From: Cellvibrio sp. UBA7661 | GTDB lineage: Bacteria; Pseudomonadota; Gammaproteobacteria; Pseudomonadales; Cellvibrionaceae | Reading direction: 5' to 3' | DNA: 64,000 bases | Assembly: GCA_002483365.1 (NCBI GenBank) | Contig: DLHT01000008.1 | Coordinates: 1-64,000, forward strand | Shown here: piece by piece, positions 11,143 through 22,600 of the stretch | Layout: each line of letters begins with the position of its first letter | Numbering within the stretch: the stretch's first letter is position 1 | Made by a program: the position numbers and the translations under genes | Notes under the pieces: model-generated | Databases searched by the model: none | Seen by the model: the letters and a program-made list of their open reading frames with translations, nothing else | What the model was told of the DNA's origin: nothing

Positions 11143-11756
11143 AAAAAATAATCCTCATCGGCAGTTTATTCTTCGCCCTGCCTGCATTGGCAGAAGACCT
11201 ACGGATTGGCCTGCAACTTGGCAAAAGCAACACTGCAACACCCGCCCTACCTGACAATCTGCCGGGGCAAAATACCGCGATAGTGACCAGTAAAGATTCC
11301 GATACCAGTTGGGCAATCGAGCTCAACTACAGCTGGGGGGATAACAAGGAGTCATGGAAGGGAAAAGGCTATTGGTTGTTGGGTTACAGCGACTTGGGAG
11401 AAGGTAGCGCCAGTATCCGCGGCGATAGCCTAACACCAGAGCAATATCATCAGGCACTAGCAGAAGTTACCCCTATTTTAGGAGCAGGCTGGTTACTGGG
11501 CGCGGGCTATGAGCTGGTACAAAAACAGGCCTGGTCACTGGTGGCCGATGCGGGAATCTTTAGCTGGGAAAACACCATCAAAAGCAATGCAAACAACCGC
11601 ACACTGAAGAGCGAGCAGGATGGCAATGATCTATTCGTTGGTGCGAAGTTGATTTACGAATTGGATAGCCGCTGGGCCTTGCAAGCCGCTGTACGCCAAT
11701 ACCAATTGCCAGAGCCGGTGACGGATTTCAGTGTGGGCGCAAGGCTGCAGTTTTAA
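11139..11756 (+). CDS. Small outer-membrane beta-barrel protein
   Basis: 205 aa with a clear signal peptide (MKKIILIGSLFFALPALA, cleavage before EDLRIG). The mature part alternates polar and aromatic residues in strands (AIELNYSWGD, YWLLGYSDLG, WSLVADAGIFSW, LFVGAKLIYEL, WALQAAVRQYQL) and ends in Phe (FSVGARLQF), the usual Bam recognition signature of an outer-membrane barrel. About eight strands are expected, as in OmpA/OmpX-like proteins. The ATG overlaps the stop of the large upstream protein by 4 bp, so the two are translationally coupled and probably work together. Exact function is unknown. Confidence 0.8.
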   Translation: MKKIILIGSLFFALPALAEDLRIGLQLGKSNTATPALPDNLPGQNTAIVTSKDSDTSWAIELNYSWGDNKESWKGKGYWLLGYSDLGEGSASIRGDSLTPEQYHQALAEVTPILGAGWLLGAGYELVQKQAWSLVADAGIFSWENTIKSNANNRTLKSEQDGNDLFVGAKLIYELDSRWALQAAVRQYQLPEPVTDFSVGARLQF

Positions 11757-11848
11757 ACCCGCCAAGCGCTCTTATGCAAACAATCGCTGTTATACAAATA
11801 CGCAGTGAACATTCACCGCAACGTAACCCCCGAGAGCAGGGATTCACA

Positions 11849-11876
11849 AGACTAATCGCAACAGAGATTAGTCTTT
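11849..11876. terminator. Hairpin between the convergent barrel gene and lolA
   Basis: A 9-bp perfect stem (11849-11857 with 11866-11874) with an 8-nt loop. The T-run is short (three T on the plus strand), so termination strength is uncertain. Placement between convergent genes supports the role. Confidence 0.4.
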
Positions 11877-11884
11877 CAACACAC

Positions 11885-11921
11885 TTAATCTTGTAACACC
11901 TCAACACCTTCCGGTATTTGA
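11885..11921. repeat. 37-bp direct repeat, lolA 3' end (copy 2, in place)
   Basis: The in-frame end of lolA including its stop codon. Identical to 6234-6270 on the other side of the 5.6-kb plus-strand insert. Confidence 0.95.
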
Positions 11922-12517
11922 AAAAAGAATTTTTCTTCCGCGAGAGGTTTGTTGCGCTGAACATTGCTGAGCGCACAGCGAGTTACCTGCCCCAAGCTGT
12001 CTTTGATCGAAAACTCGGTTAACTGGCCGTTTTTAAATACCAGCGTTAAATGTTGGAACATGCCTTCAGTCACTTTGGGCGTGAGTGTAAACGCATCGGC
12101 AGTTTTGTTGCTGGTATCGCGCGTGACTGAAAATTGTTTGCGCAATTGCTCGGCATCTGCACTCAATAAAAGTGCCGGGGTTTCGCGCAGGTCATCGGTG
12201 AATTCGCGCACGGTGACGGTTTCCAGATCCGGGTCGTACAACCAAATCGTTTTATTGTTGGAGACCAATAATTGCGGCATAGGATCGAGCGTTTTCCAAT
12301 AAAACTTGCCCGGGCGCATAAGCATAAATTCGCCGCTGCTGGAGTCTTGTTCAGCGCCGTCTTTGTTGTCGTAAGTGGTTTGTACAAAATTGCCTTGCAG
12401 GCTATTCATGGCATCGAGTTGCTTGCGCAATTGCGCAGCAGCCTGATCATCGGCCGCCAGCGCGGAAAACGAAAATACACACAATAAGCCAGCAAATATT
12501 CGGGCGAATAGTTTCAT
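11885..12517 (-). CDS. lolA: Outer-membrane lipoprotein carrier LolA
   Basis: Periplasmic chaperone that carries lipoproteins from the LolCDE transporter to LolB. About 210 aa. The start at ATG 12515-12517 gives a good signal peptide (MKLFARIFAGLLCVFSFSALA, then ADD); the longer frame from a GTG at 12550 would add 11 residues with no signal role. Conserved features include LDAMNSLQGNFVQTTYD, the RPGKFYWKTLDPMPQLLVSNNKTIWLYDPDLETVTV strand region and the C-terminal LTEFSIKDSLGQVTRCALSNV. It lies downstream of ftsK as in Pseudomonas, but rarA no longer follows directly because of the inserted plus-strand pair. Confidence 0.96.
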   Translation of the reverse strand: MKLFARIFAGLLCVFSFSALAADDQAAAQLRKQLDAMNSLQGNFVQTTYDNKDGAEQDSSSGEFMLMRPGKFYWKTLDPMPQLLVSNNKTIWLYDPDLETVTVREFTDDLRETPALLLSADAEQLRKQFSVTRDTSNKTADAFTLTPKVTEGMFQHLTLVFKNGQLTEFSIKDSLGQVTRCALSNVQRNKPLAEEKFFFQIPEGVEVLQD

Positions 12518-12547
12518 AGAAAATCCAATAGTTAATGAAGTGACCGA

Positions 12548-12567
12548 CACCCGAATCCTATCGGGTG
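12548..12567. other. Short hairpin between ftsK and lolA
   Basis: A 7-bp stem (12548-12554 with 12561-12567) with a 6-nt loop and no T-run. It could be an mRNA structure in the lolA leader. Nothing else is recognised in this 98-bp gap. Confidence 0.35.
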
Positions 12568-12615
12568 CGGATGAACGGCAGGTAAATCACGCGCGATAAA
12601 TTCTGCACAGAAACG

Positions 12616-14979
12616 CTAATTAAAATCGCGCCCGCCACCAACTAATACTTCGCGGTTGCCGTTATGGCCCGCCGAGGAAACAACACCGGCCGCTTCCATG
12701 GTCTCGATCAGACGTGCGGCGCGGTTGTAGCCGATGCGCAATTTGCGCTGTACCGATGAGATAGAAGCTTTGCGCGATTCAATTACAAACTGCACGGCTT
12801 CATCGTAAAGAGCATCGGTTTCACTATCATCACCTTCGCCACCTTCACTCGGTAATCCCGGTACCGGAATGGAGTTGTTGTCATCATCGGTAATGCCGTC
12901 GATATATTGTGGAGCGCCGCGTTTTTTCCAATCCGCCACGACTTTATGCACTTCGTGGTCATCCACAAACGCACCGTGGACACGAATGGGAACGCTGGTG
13001 CCCGATGGTAAATAGAGCATGTCGCCGTGACCAAGCAACTGCTCTGCCCCGCCCTGGTCCAAAATGGTACGCGAGTCGATTTTGGAGGAAACCTGGAATG
13101 CGATACGTGTGGGCACGTTGGCTTTAATCAAACCGGTAATGATGTCTACCGATGGCCGCTGGGTCGCGAGAATCAGGTGAATACCTGCCGCACGCGCTTT
13201 CTGCGCGATACGGGCGATCAGTTGTTCGACCTTTTTCTTATCGACAATCATCATCATGTCGGCGAATTCGTCGATCACCACCACGATAAACGGCAGCTCT
13301 TCCAAATCCGGCGCGGTTGCAACTTCGGCTCCCGGTTCAAAATTTTCTTCCGGTTTGAACAACGGATCTTTGATAGGTTCACCCGCTTTAATCGCATCAT
13401 CTACTTTGCGATTAAAACCAGCGAGGTTACGCACACCCAGCGCTGACATGAGCTTGTAGCGGCGCTCCATTTCCCCCACACACCAACGCAGGCCGTTGGA
13501 GGCGTCTTTCATATCGGTGATTACCGGGGTAAGAAGGTGAGGAATCCCCTCATAGACCGACAATTCCAGCATTTTTGGGTCCACCAGAATCAAGCGCACT
13601 TCTTTGGGAGTGGACTTATACAACAGGCTGAGCAGCATTACGTTCACGCCCACGGATTTACCCGAACCGGTAGTACCGGCCACCAGCAAGTGCGGCATTT
13701 TGGCGAGGTCAGACACAATCGGCTCGCCGGAAATGTCATGCCCCAATGCCATAGTGAGCGGCGATTTGGCGTTATCGAAAACATCAGACGCGATCACTTC
13801 TGACAAACGCACCATTTCGCGATGCGCATTAGGGATTTCGATCCCCATCACCGATTTGCCGGGAATAACTTCCACCACACGCACAGAAACTACTGCAAGT
13901 GAACGCGCCAGATCTTTCGCCAAACCGGAAATACGGCTGGCTTTAATACCCGGTGCAGGTTGGATTTCAAAACGGGTCACTACTGGCCCCGGCTGTACCG
14001 AGACTACTTCAATCTCAATACCGAAGTCTTTGAGTTTCAACTCCAACATGCGCGACATGGCTTCCAGCGATTCTTTGGAATAACCCTTATCGCTGCGTTT
14101 ATCAGCAGGATCGAGCAAGCTCAACGGCGGCAACTGCCCCACCGCGGGCTCCAGCGATTCAAACAACGAAGGCTGTTTTTCTTTCTCGATACGCGGGCTG
14201 GGTGCCGGTTTCTTTTTAGGCGGCTCGGTAATAATGACCGGCGCAACGCGTTTGGCTTCCTGTTTTACATGCTGCTCAACCACTTCACGGCGATGTTCCT
14301 GAGCTTTGGCGGCAATTTGTTTTTCTGCTTTTTCACGGCGATACACCTGCCACTTTTCCAAACCACGGTTAATGCCGATAAGCACCCAGCGGCCAATATC
14401 TTCACTGAGCTTTAACCATGAAAGATCGGTAAAAATAGTCATGCCCACCAAAAACATCGACAGCATCAGCAAGGTGCCGCCGGTGTAATTGAACGCATTG
14501 AATACACCATCAGAAACCGCTGCGCCTAATAATCCACCGTTTGAATAAGGCAATACCGATGCACCATCGCTGTAGTGCATGGCCGCAATACCGGTGCCTG
14601 CCACCATCACCAAAATAAGCCCTACCGCGCGCAATCCGAAGAACAGCCAGTCAATGCCATCCTGCTTGGTGCGGTCGCGCAGTACCAGCCAGGCGCGGTA
14701 AGCAATCATTACCGGAAATAAATACGCGAGATAACCAAACAGCGAGAAAAATACATCGGCGATCCAGGCACCAAAAGCACCGCCAGCATTCTGGGCGATA
14801 GCATTCTCACCGGTTTTTGACCAGCCCGGATCGTTAGGATCGTAACTGGCCATCGCAATCAACAGATACAAACAAACAGCGCCCAAACCAATCAGGGCAC
14901 CCTCTTTCAGCAGGCGGACCAGCAGGTTGGATGTTTGCTCGGATGCGGGGGCACGGCGTTGTGGTGTGGCTGATTTCAA
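12616..14979 (-). CDS. ftsK: DNA translocase FtsK
   Basis: Septal DNA pump that moves chromosome ends and activates XerCD at dif. 787 aa. Four membrane helices lie within about residues 25-185. A linker rich in charged and Pro residues follows (about 215-290), then the alpha/beta motor with Walker [11 protein letters not shown] near residue 440 and Walker [17 protein letters not shown]. The winged-helix gamma domain at the C-terminus ([35 protein letters not shown]) reads KOPS sites. The start appears to be TTG with GGGA about 7 nt upstream. In relatives trxB lies just upstream and divergent; here about 22 kb separates them. Confidence 0.97.
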   Translation of the reverse strand: MKSATPQRRAPASEQTSNLLVRLLKEGALIGLGAVCLYLLIAMASYDPNDPGWSKTGENAIAQNAGGAFGAWIADVFFSLFGYLAYLFPVMIAYRAWLVLRDRTKQDGIDWLFFGLRAVGLILVMVAGTGIAAMHYSDGASVLPYSNGGLLGAAVSDGVFNAFNYTGGTLLMLSMFLVGMTIFTDLSWLKLSEDIGRWVLIGINRGLEKWQVYRREKAEKQIAAKAQEHRREVVEQHVKQEAKRVAPVIITEPPKKKPAPSPRIEKEKQPSLFESLEPAVGQLPPLSLLDPADKRSDKGYSKESLEAMSRMLELKLKDFGIEIEVVSVQPGPVVTRFEIQPAPGIKASRISGLAKDLARSLAVVSVRVVEVIPGKSVMGIEIPNAHREMVRLSEVIASDVFDNAKSPLTMALGHDISGEPIVSDLAKMPHLLVAGTTGSGKSVGVNVMLLSLLYKSTPKEVRLILVDPKMLELSVYEGIPHLLTPVITDMKDASNGLRWCVGEMERRYKLMSALGVRNLAGFNRKVDDAIKAGEPIKDPLFKPEENFEPGAEVATAPDLEELPFIVVVIDEFADMMMIVDKKKVEQLIARIAQKARAAGIHLILATQRPSVDIITGLIKANVPTRIAFQVSSKIDSRTILDQGGAEQLLGHGDMLYLPSGTSVPIRVHGAFVDDHEVHKVVADWKKRGAPQYIDGITDDDNNSIPVPGLPSEGGEGDDSETDALYDEAVQFVIESRKASISSVQRKLRIGYNRAARLIETMEAAGVVSSAGHNGNREVLVGGGRDFN

Positions 14980-15111
14980 AACAATATCCCGTTAGCTTTT
15001 TATAGAAGTCGATACGCAATGGCGTATAACAGATGGGGCTATTGTAATTACTGGCGGCAGATTTACCACCGGCAAGATCATCTCGTGAGGAATAGACAGA
15101 CAATTAACCGC

Positions 15112-16620
15112 TTAATGCTGGGTTTCAGCAATGATGGATTCCATACCCGGAGCCCAACAAGTGACCTGATTGCGGCCGTGTTGTTTGGAATAGTAGAGGG
15201 CTTCGTCTGCTTGTTGGACTAATTGGTTGGGCGTAGTCGCCCCCATGCGGATGGAGGTCACGCCAAAACTGCCGGTCACTTTAATGCCGTTGGTTTCGGC
15301 TTGGGCGATTTTTTCGCGGCAGCGCTCGGCAATCATTTGCGCCTGCTCCAGCGGGGCGCCGGGCAGAATGACGCAGAATTCCTCACCCCCAAAGCGCGCC
15401 ACCATATCCATATCGCGTACCACTTCGCGCAGGCTGTTGGCGGCCATTTTAATCACTTCATCACCCGCGGCATGGCCGTAGGTATCGTTTACTTTTTTGA
15501 AGAAATCGATATCCGCCATGATGCAGCTGAACTCGGTATCGCCCGCGCGCGCGCCATCAAATTTCCCGTTGAGATGCTCATACAGTGCACGGCGGTTGAA
15601 ACAGTTGGTCAACGGATCGCGCGTGGCAAGGTAGGTCAGCTCTTTATTTTTGCTTTCAATCGCCGCCTGGCTCGCCGCCAGCTCCTGGATCATGTTCTCC
15701 AGCAAACGGCTTTTGGATTCCAGCTCGGTAATGTCTTCAAATACCGCAATGGTGCCCTGGCTTGAGCCTTTGGCATCCAAAATGGGAACCGCATTCACAT
15801 GGAAGATTTTATCCTTGTCATCGGCCTGTGGTAGCAACACACGAACACCGGTCTGTTTGATGCCGGTATTGATGGCCGTAATCCAGGGATATTCGAGCGC
15901 CTCCTGCTTGGGGTCCAGATACCAGCCGAGGTTACTGGCCTTTTTCGCCAAAACCGACTGTTCACTGCGCCCTAAATGTTCAATCAACGCGGTATTGGCC
16001 AGCACGATCTGTTCACGCCTGTCCAGAATCAGCACCCCTTCCGCCAGAATATTCAATGCATTGCGCACCCGTGAGGGTACAACTGCACTGGGGTCAAGGT
16101 GTTTCAGTGCGCGCTTGATGTAATACCAAAATCCCACAAAGCCGCTGAGCGATACAAAAATAATCAACAAAACGAACGTTGGAATCCCAAAAATGGGATG
16201 GCTGTCGCTCATCAGGGGTTCAAAAGTGATTTCAAAATCGGCGCGCTTGGCTCCGTTGATCATGAGTGGAAAACGCACATGGGTCGGCGTGGATTCGTGC
16301 GGTTTTGCCTTTGTCCATTTTTGCGCATGCAATTTGGTTTGCGCGACGATAATGCCGTCGTTGCGGCGCACACCGGCCGATTCAATTTCCGGATTGCGCT
16401 CTACGGTGGATTCCAGCAAATACTGCAGCAGCACATCATCGCCACGCAAAATAGCTACCGTCACTTGCGATGCGAGTGTTTCCGTCAGGCGCTTGCGCAC
16501 ATCCAATTGTTGGCGCTCGGCACCGGGAGCCAACCCGATGGCTTGCGCGAGGATCAGGATGGACACTGTGAGTACCACCAAGCCCAAACTCAACCTGACT
16601 GCAGGAGTAAAACCTAACAT
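15112..16620 (-). CDS. Membrane diguanylate cyclase (sensor-PAS-GGDEF)
   Basis: 502 aa. Two membrane helices (about 10-30 and 145-168) bracket a periplasmic sensor-like region. A PAS domain follows (about 183-300, VRNALNILAEGVLILDRREQIVLANTALIEHLG), a short coiled coil, then GGDEF (about 333-490). The catalytic motif is intact as GGEEF (411-415). An inhibitory I-site RDMD (402-405) is correctly spaced five residues upstream, so feedback inhibition by c-di-GMP is expected. It is the last gene of the minus-strand run after the giant protein gene (78 bp gap) and may be co-transcribed with it. The cue is unknown. Confidence 0.92.
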   Translation of the reverse strand: MLGFTPAVRLSLGLVVLTVSILILAQAIGLAPGAERQQLDVRKRLTETLASQVTVAILRGDDVLLQYLLESTVERNPEIESAGVRRNDGIIVAQTKLHAQKWTKAKPHESTPTHVRFPLMINGAKRADFEITFEPLMSDSHPIFGIPTFVLLIIFVSLSGFVGFWYYIKRALKHLDPSAVVPSRVRNALNILAEGVLILDRREQIVLANTALIEHLGRSEQSVLAKKASNLGWYLDPKQEALEYPWITAINTGIKQTGVRVLLPQADDKDKIFHVNAVPILDAKGSSQGTIAVFEDITELESKSRLLENMIQELAASQAAIESKNKELTYLATRDPLTNCFNRRALYEHLNGKFDGARAGDTEFSCIMADIDFFKKVNDTYGHAAGDEVIKMAANSLREVVRDMDMVARFGGEEFCVILPGAPLEQAQMIAERCREKIAQAETNGIKVTGSFGVTSIRMGATTPNQLVQQADEALYYSKQHGRNQVTCWAPGMESIIAETQH

Positions 16621-16639
16621 TATCTCGCTGGATTCCTTA

Positions 16640-16669
16640 AATAATTAGCTACATCAATAATTAGCTACA
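16640..16669. repeat. Two 14-bp direct repeats upstream of the diguanylate cyclase
   Basis: AATAATTAGCTACA occurs at 16640-16653 and 16656-16669 (16-bp period). Short and A+T-rich; could be chance or a regulator site. Confidence 0.3.
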
Positions 16670-16698
16670 CACGACCCATGACAACACCTGCTGATAGA

Positions 16699-19600
16699 TC
16701 AGGGGCCTGGTTCTTTACGTTGGGCATGGTCAAACAAATAGCCCACTTCTTTGGAACTCTTGTCTTCACGCTCACGGTCTTTGCGCTGCTGCTCCAATTC
16801 TTTTTTGCGTTTATTGACTTCATCCAGAATCGGCAAGGGGTCAAGCCCACGCCAGAGCGGCAGCATCGACATCATGGTTAACAATAGACTGCTCGCGCGC
16901 AAAGACCAAACCAGCAAACCGGTTGTGATGGAAAAGGTAATACCCGCCACTATGGCGCGGCGATCTTGCTCCTCTTCCATGGCCTCATCCATTTGCGCGC
17001 GCAAACGACGGACTTCGCTATCAAAATCCGCTTCTTCCCATGGGGCGAAACCCGAATCCGGTGCGATCAACCCCGCCAATGCGGTTGAGGCTGTGAGGGT
17101 GGTGACAGGAGTAGCATCTGCCTTGAACATCTCTTGCGCGCGCTCTATATCGCGGCTGGATTTATCATCAAACCCGGCATCGGAGCGTGGCTCTGTATCA
17201 AGCGAATCCACAACCAGAGCCTGACCATTGCCGGGCAATCCGGGAGGAGTGAGGATGCCTGAGCCTCCATCACCGCCAGACCCACCAGCGTCAGGCACGG
17301 GATTGGTGCCCGGCACCTCGGTTGAGGGAGGTGTTGTCGGTGGTGTTGTGGGTGGATTCACAACCGGTGGTGTTGTGGGCGGAGGCGGTGTGACCGGAGG
17401 TTCGATCACCGGAGGCGTGACAGGCGGCACAACCGGTGGTGTTACAGGCGATCCGGCAACAATCACTTTGAAGCGAGTGTCTACCCAGGCCCCGTCTGCA
17501 TCCTGGGCACGCAGGGTGATGGTGGACTCACCTCCCGTCGCCGGGGCGAATGATAATGTCATCACACCGGTCAGCGGATCTATCTGCACACTGGTGGCGA
17601 CTGCGCTATTGGTATTGTCTACCAATGACCACACCAGATTCGTCCCATTTTCGATATCACTGAACACATTGCCCAAGTTCATTTGCTGCGGGGAACTACC
17701 TGCAGCCACTCTGATATCGGCAATGCCTGTGGATACGGGGGCGTCATTCACCGGCTCGATAATGATACTTACCCGATTATCGACCCAGGCACCCTGCGCA
17801 TCCTGGGCGCGCACAACCAGATCGCAGCTGCCAAACTGGTTAGCGCCATAATTCAGCTGCAATTTCCCGGTTGCGGGATCGATGCTGGCATTGGTAACCA
17901 ATGCAGGGTTGCTATTGCCAAGGAGGCTGTATACCAAATCACGGCTGGCGGTTTCGGCATCGCTAAACATCGCCCACAAATCAACCTGATCACCTGCGGC
18001 ATCTTCAAGATTGTTAATCACCACAGTGCCCGATGTCTGCGGCGCTTCGTTGACTGCCGTTACACTCAAGCGGAAGTTGGCCGTTGCGGTAGCAATACCG
18101 TCGCTCGCAACAATCTGGATGGCGATGCTGCCTTCATCTGCATTGGAAGGCGTACCGCTAAAATTCAAAGTCGATGAACTAAATACCAACCAATCGGGCA
18201 AGGGTGAACCATCTGCCTGGGTAGCGGTGTAGGTCAACACCGTACCTGCATCGGCATCGGTAAACATATTCGCGGGAAAGGTCACGCTGAATGGGCTGTT
18301 GGCCACAGCAGCCTGGTCGGCAGGTGCAATCGCCAATACCGGAGCGTCATTCAGGTTATTGATGGTGATGACAAAACTGTCGCTCACACTGCCGTTACGG
18401 CTATCGGTTGCAGTGACTTGCACGGTGATGCTGCCGATATCGCTCGCCGAGGGTGTCCCACTGAAAGTTCCTGTCGCGGCATCAAACACAAGCCAGGAGG
18501 GCAAAGCCCCTCCTCCACTCAATTGCGCGCTATAGCTCAAGGTATCGCCATCCGCATCAACAAAGGTAGATGCGGGGATCGTAAAACCAAATGCCTGATT
18601 CTCTTCCACTGACTGATCGGCAATCGGGTTTTGCACCACAGGTAATACGTTAGGTGGTTGCGGGGCGATGGTGATAACAAAACTATCGCTTATTAAGCCG
18701 CCGGTACCATCGTCAGCCGCCACTTCAATATTGAGCGCACCCACAGTCCCGACAGGCGGTGTGCCACTAAACGTACGGGTAGCACTATTGAAATTGAGCC
18801 AACCCGGTAAAGCGCCGCCATTAGAGGTAGCGGTATAGGTCAGTACATCGCCAACATCTTCATCACTGAATGCAGCGTTGTTAAAAGTGAACGTAAATGG
18901 AAGGGTTTCCGTCGCGCTCTGGTCGGGTATAGGGCTGGCAACAACCGGAGCGTCATTGGTATTGGCGACCACAATGTCAAACGTCTCAACCACTTCACCG
19001 CCAAACCCGTCATTGGCTGTCACTTCAACCGTCCAGGTACCGACATCACCATTGGCAGGTGTACCGGAAAAGGTGCGTGTCGCGGCATCAAAACTCAGCC
19101 ATGGCGGCATGCCACCCAGAGTGGCAAGCTCGGCGGTGTAGGTAAAGGTTTGGCCAGCATCCACATCGGCGAAAGTATTGCTATCAAACTGGAAGCTCCA
19201 GACAGAGTCTTCATTGACTGTCTGGTTGGGGATTGCCTGATTTACCGTTGGCGCGATGTTGGTGTTGACGACGGTGATATCAAAAAAATCAGAGGTGGAT
19301 GTGCCGTGGTTATCCGTCGCGATCAACTCAACAGTAATAGTGCCCGCCTGATTCCAATGCGGGGTTCCCCAGAAAGTTCTGGTGGATTCGTTAAACTGCA
19401 ACCAACCCATACTGCCACCACCCGCCAATTGCGCGCGATAGGTAATGGTGTCGTTCGGGTCGGGGTCTGAAAACGTATTGAGCGGCACCACCAGATTAAA
19501 TGGATCTTCCGCATCGATTGTTTGGTCATTAATCGGGTAATCCACTATCGGTGCGGTATTGGTGCCATCATCTTTGGCGATTTTGAATACCAGATCCCAA

Positions 19601-22600
19601 CCCGCTGCATCCGGTACCCCATTATCGATAAATGTTCCATCGGGGAAGACATCCCCCGGCAGGCGCGAGAACAGCACTTTGTCGTCGGTGCCGCTACTGC
19701 TCACCTGAATGACATAGGTCTGGGAGTCGTTGAGTGCGACATTGGCAAAACTGAAAGTGTGCCACCCAAAACCATCACTACTGATTTGGGTTGATGAAAT
19801 AGAGGCAGTGCCCAGTACCGCACCATTCCATCCATCGCGCAGCTCTACCGTAATGGTTTGCACCGCCGCATCGGCGAAACGCGCCAAATACAAACCAACT
19901 TCATTGACGGTGTAAGTCGCGCCCACACTGTTATAGAAAAAGCTCTGACCAATCGGCGTTGGCGATAGCGGTAGCTGGGTTGTGCCATTGCCTGTGTCGA
20001 TGTATTCAAGATCGCCTACCGGATTAACCGTCAGGGTAAAGGTGTCAGTTACGGTTGCACCGGTCGAATCTTCTGCTGTCACATCGATAGTTAAGGTGCC
20101 GATATCGCCCACACCCGGTACGCCGCTAAAAGTGCGAGTGGCGGGGTCAAAACTGAGCCATGCAGGCAAACCACCGCCACCATTTAATTGCGCAGAGTAC
20201 GTGAGCGTATCGCCCGCATCTGCATCGACAAACGTGCCCGCATTAAATTGGAAATTAAATGCCGAGGCTTCTGTGGCAGTGCGATCAGGAATGGGAGTCG
20301 CAACCGTGGGTGCATCGTTGGTGTTGGCGACAGTAATGGTGAAAGTGTCAGTTACGGTTCCGCCGTTGCCATCATTCGCGGTGACATCAATGGTAAGCGT
20401 GCCTACATCACTGTTTGCAGGTGTTCCGCTAAATGTGCGCGTAGCGGAATCAAAACTCAGCCACGTAGGTAAACCACCTCCGCCATTTAATTGCGCGGAA
20501 TATGTCAGCGAATCAAGCTCAGCATCCGCAAATGTATTGGATGCAAATTGAAAATTAAACGCCGCATCTTCTGTCGCATTTTGGTTGGGAATGATGTTCG
20601 CAACAGTGGGTGCGTCGTTGGTATTCGCAATAGTGATTGTGAATGTATCGGTTACGGTTCCACCGTTGCCATCATCGGCTGTGACATCAATGGTGATTGT
20701 GCCCACATCACTGTTTGCAGGTGTTCCGCTGAAGGTGCGCGTAGCAGAATTAAAACTCAGCCACGCCGGTAAACCGCCGCCGCCATTTAATTCCGCGGAA
20801 TACGTCAGCGTTGCTCCGGCATCGACATCGGCAAATGTATTTGCGGCGAACTGAAAATTAAATGCAGCATCTTCGGTCGCGTTTTGGTCGGGAATGATGT
20901 TCGCTACGGTAGGCGCATCATTCACATTTGCAACGGTAAGCGTGAAGGTGTCGGTGACAGTTCCACCGTTGCCATCATCGGCAGTCACATCAATCGTGAG
21001 CGTGCCTACATCACCGTTAGCTGGTGTACCACTGAAGGTGCGCGTAGCGGAATCAAAACTCAACCACGCTGGTAAACCACCGCCGCCATTTAATTGTGCG
21101 GAATACGTCAGAGAATCAAGCTCAACATCCGCAAATGTATTGGATGCAAATTGAAAATTAAACGCGGCATCTTCTGTCGCATTTTGATTGGGGATGATGT
21201 TTGCAACGGTGGGCGCATCATTCACATTTGCAACGGTAAGCGTGAAAGTGTCGGTGACAGTTCCACCGTTGCCATCATCGGCTGTCACATCAATCATGAG
21301 AGTGCCTACATCGCTGTTGGCAGGAGTGCCACTGAATGTGCGTGTAACAGGATCAAAACTCAACCACGCCGGTAAACCACCTCCACCGTTTAATTGTGCT
21401 GAGTACGTCAGTGTTGCTCCCGCATCCACATCGGCAAATGTATTGGCGGCAAATTGAAAATTAAATGCAGCATCTTCGGTCGCGTTTTGGTCGGGAATGA
21501 TGTTCGCTACGGTAGGCGCATCATTCACATTTGCAACGGTAAGCGTGAAAGTGTCGGTGACAGTTCCACCGTTGCCATCATCGGCAGTCACATCAATCGT
21601 AAGCGTGCCTACATCACTGTTCGCTGGTGTACCGCTGAAGGTGCGCGTAGCGGAATCAAAACTCAGCCACGTAGGTAAACCACCGCCGCCATTTAATTGC
21701 ACGGAATAAGTGAGTGTTGCTCCGGCATCGACATCGGCAAATGTATTCGCTGCAAATTGAAAATTAAACGCGGCATCTTCGGTCGCGTTTTGGTTGGGAA
21801 TGATGTTCGCAACAGTAGGTGCATCGTTCGCAGCATTAATGGTGATATTAACGGTATCGGTATCTGTTAGCGTTCCGCCCGTGCCGGTATTACCCAAATC
21901 ACTGGTGGTTAGCGATAAAACAGCAGCGCCGTTGTAATTGGATGTTGGATTAAACGTTAAAGTCGCAAGTGCAGTATTGATGTCACTCTTGGTTCCGGTA
22001 AATACCAATGTTGAATCTGTAGTGCCATCACCCGTGGTGAAACTTAACCCGCTCGTTCCCGCGAGAGTTAAGGTGCCGTTTGTCACTGATAAGGTAATTT
22101 CCAGATTGCCGCCACCCACATCCAGATCATCAACCTGAATGCGATTGCCATTTACCAAACTGAACACCAGAGCAGTGTCTTCACTTGTAACTTGTGCACC
22201 GGGAACATCATTTTCCGGTGCATCGTTCACTGCGGTGATGTTGATCGTTGCAGTGTCATTTCCCGATAGACTGCCATCACTGGCACTGATGGTGAGCAGA
22301 CGTGTCGCAAGCGGTGTGTCACCAGAAAGACGATACGTCAGCGTACCGCCATTGTTGCCCGCAAATAAATCATTGAGCTGCGCAGCCGTTCCGCTGAGGA
22401 TCAATGTATCGGTATTAATACCGGATACGATATTGACGCCGGTTGTACCTACGGTTGCTGCAAGATTGCTATTACTGCCCGCACCGGTAATCGTGATAGT
22501 CAACGCAGAACTGTCTACATCAGCAACGCTAATACCCGTGCCGTGCAAATCAATCCATGTTTGCTCATCTGCGTAGTAATCGGTGAGGGTAATTACTACG

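Noticed and set aside
6231..11925. Insert between lolA and rarA as an insertion sequence or transposon
   Set aside because: No transposase and no terminal inverted repeats were found. A 37-bp duplication is far longer than usual IS target duplications, so only the duplication itself is claimed.
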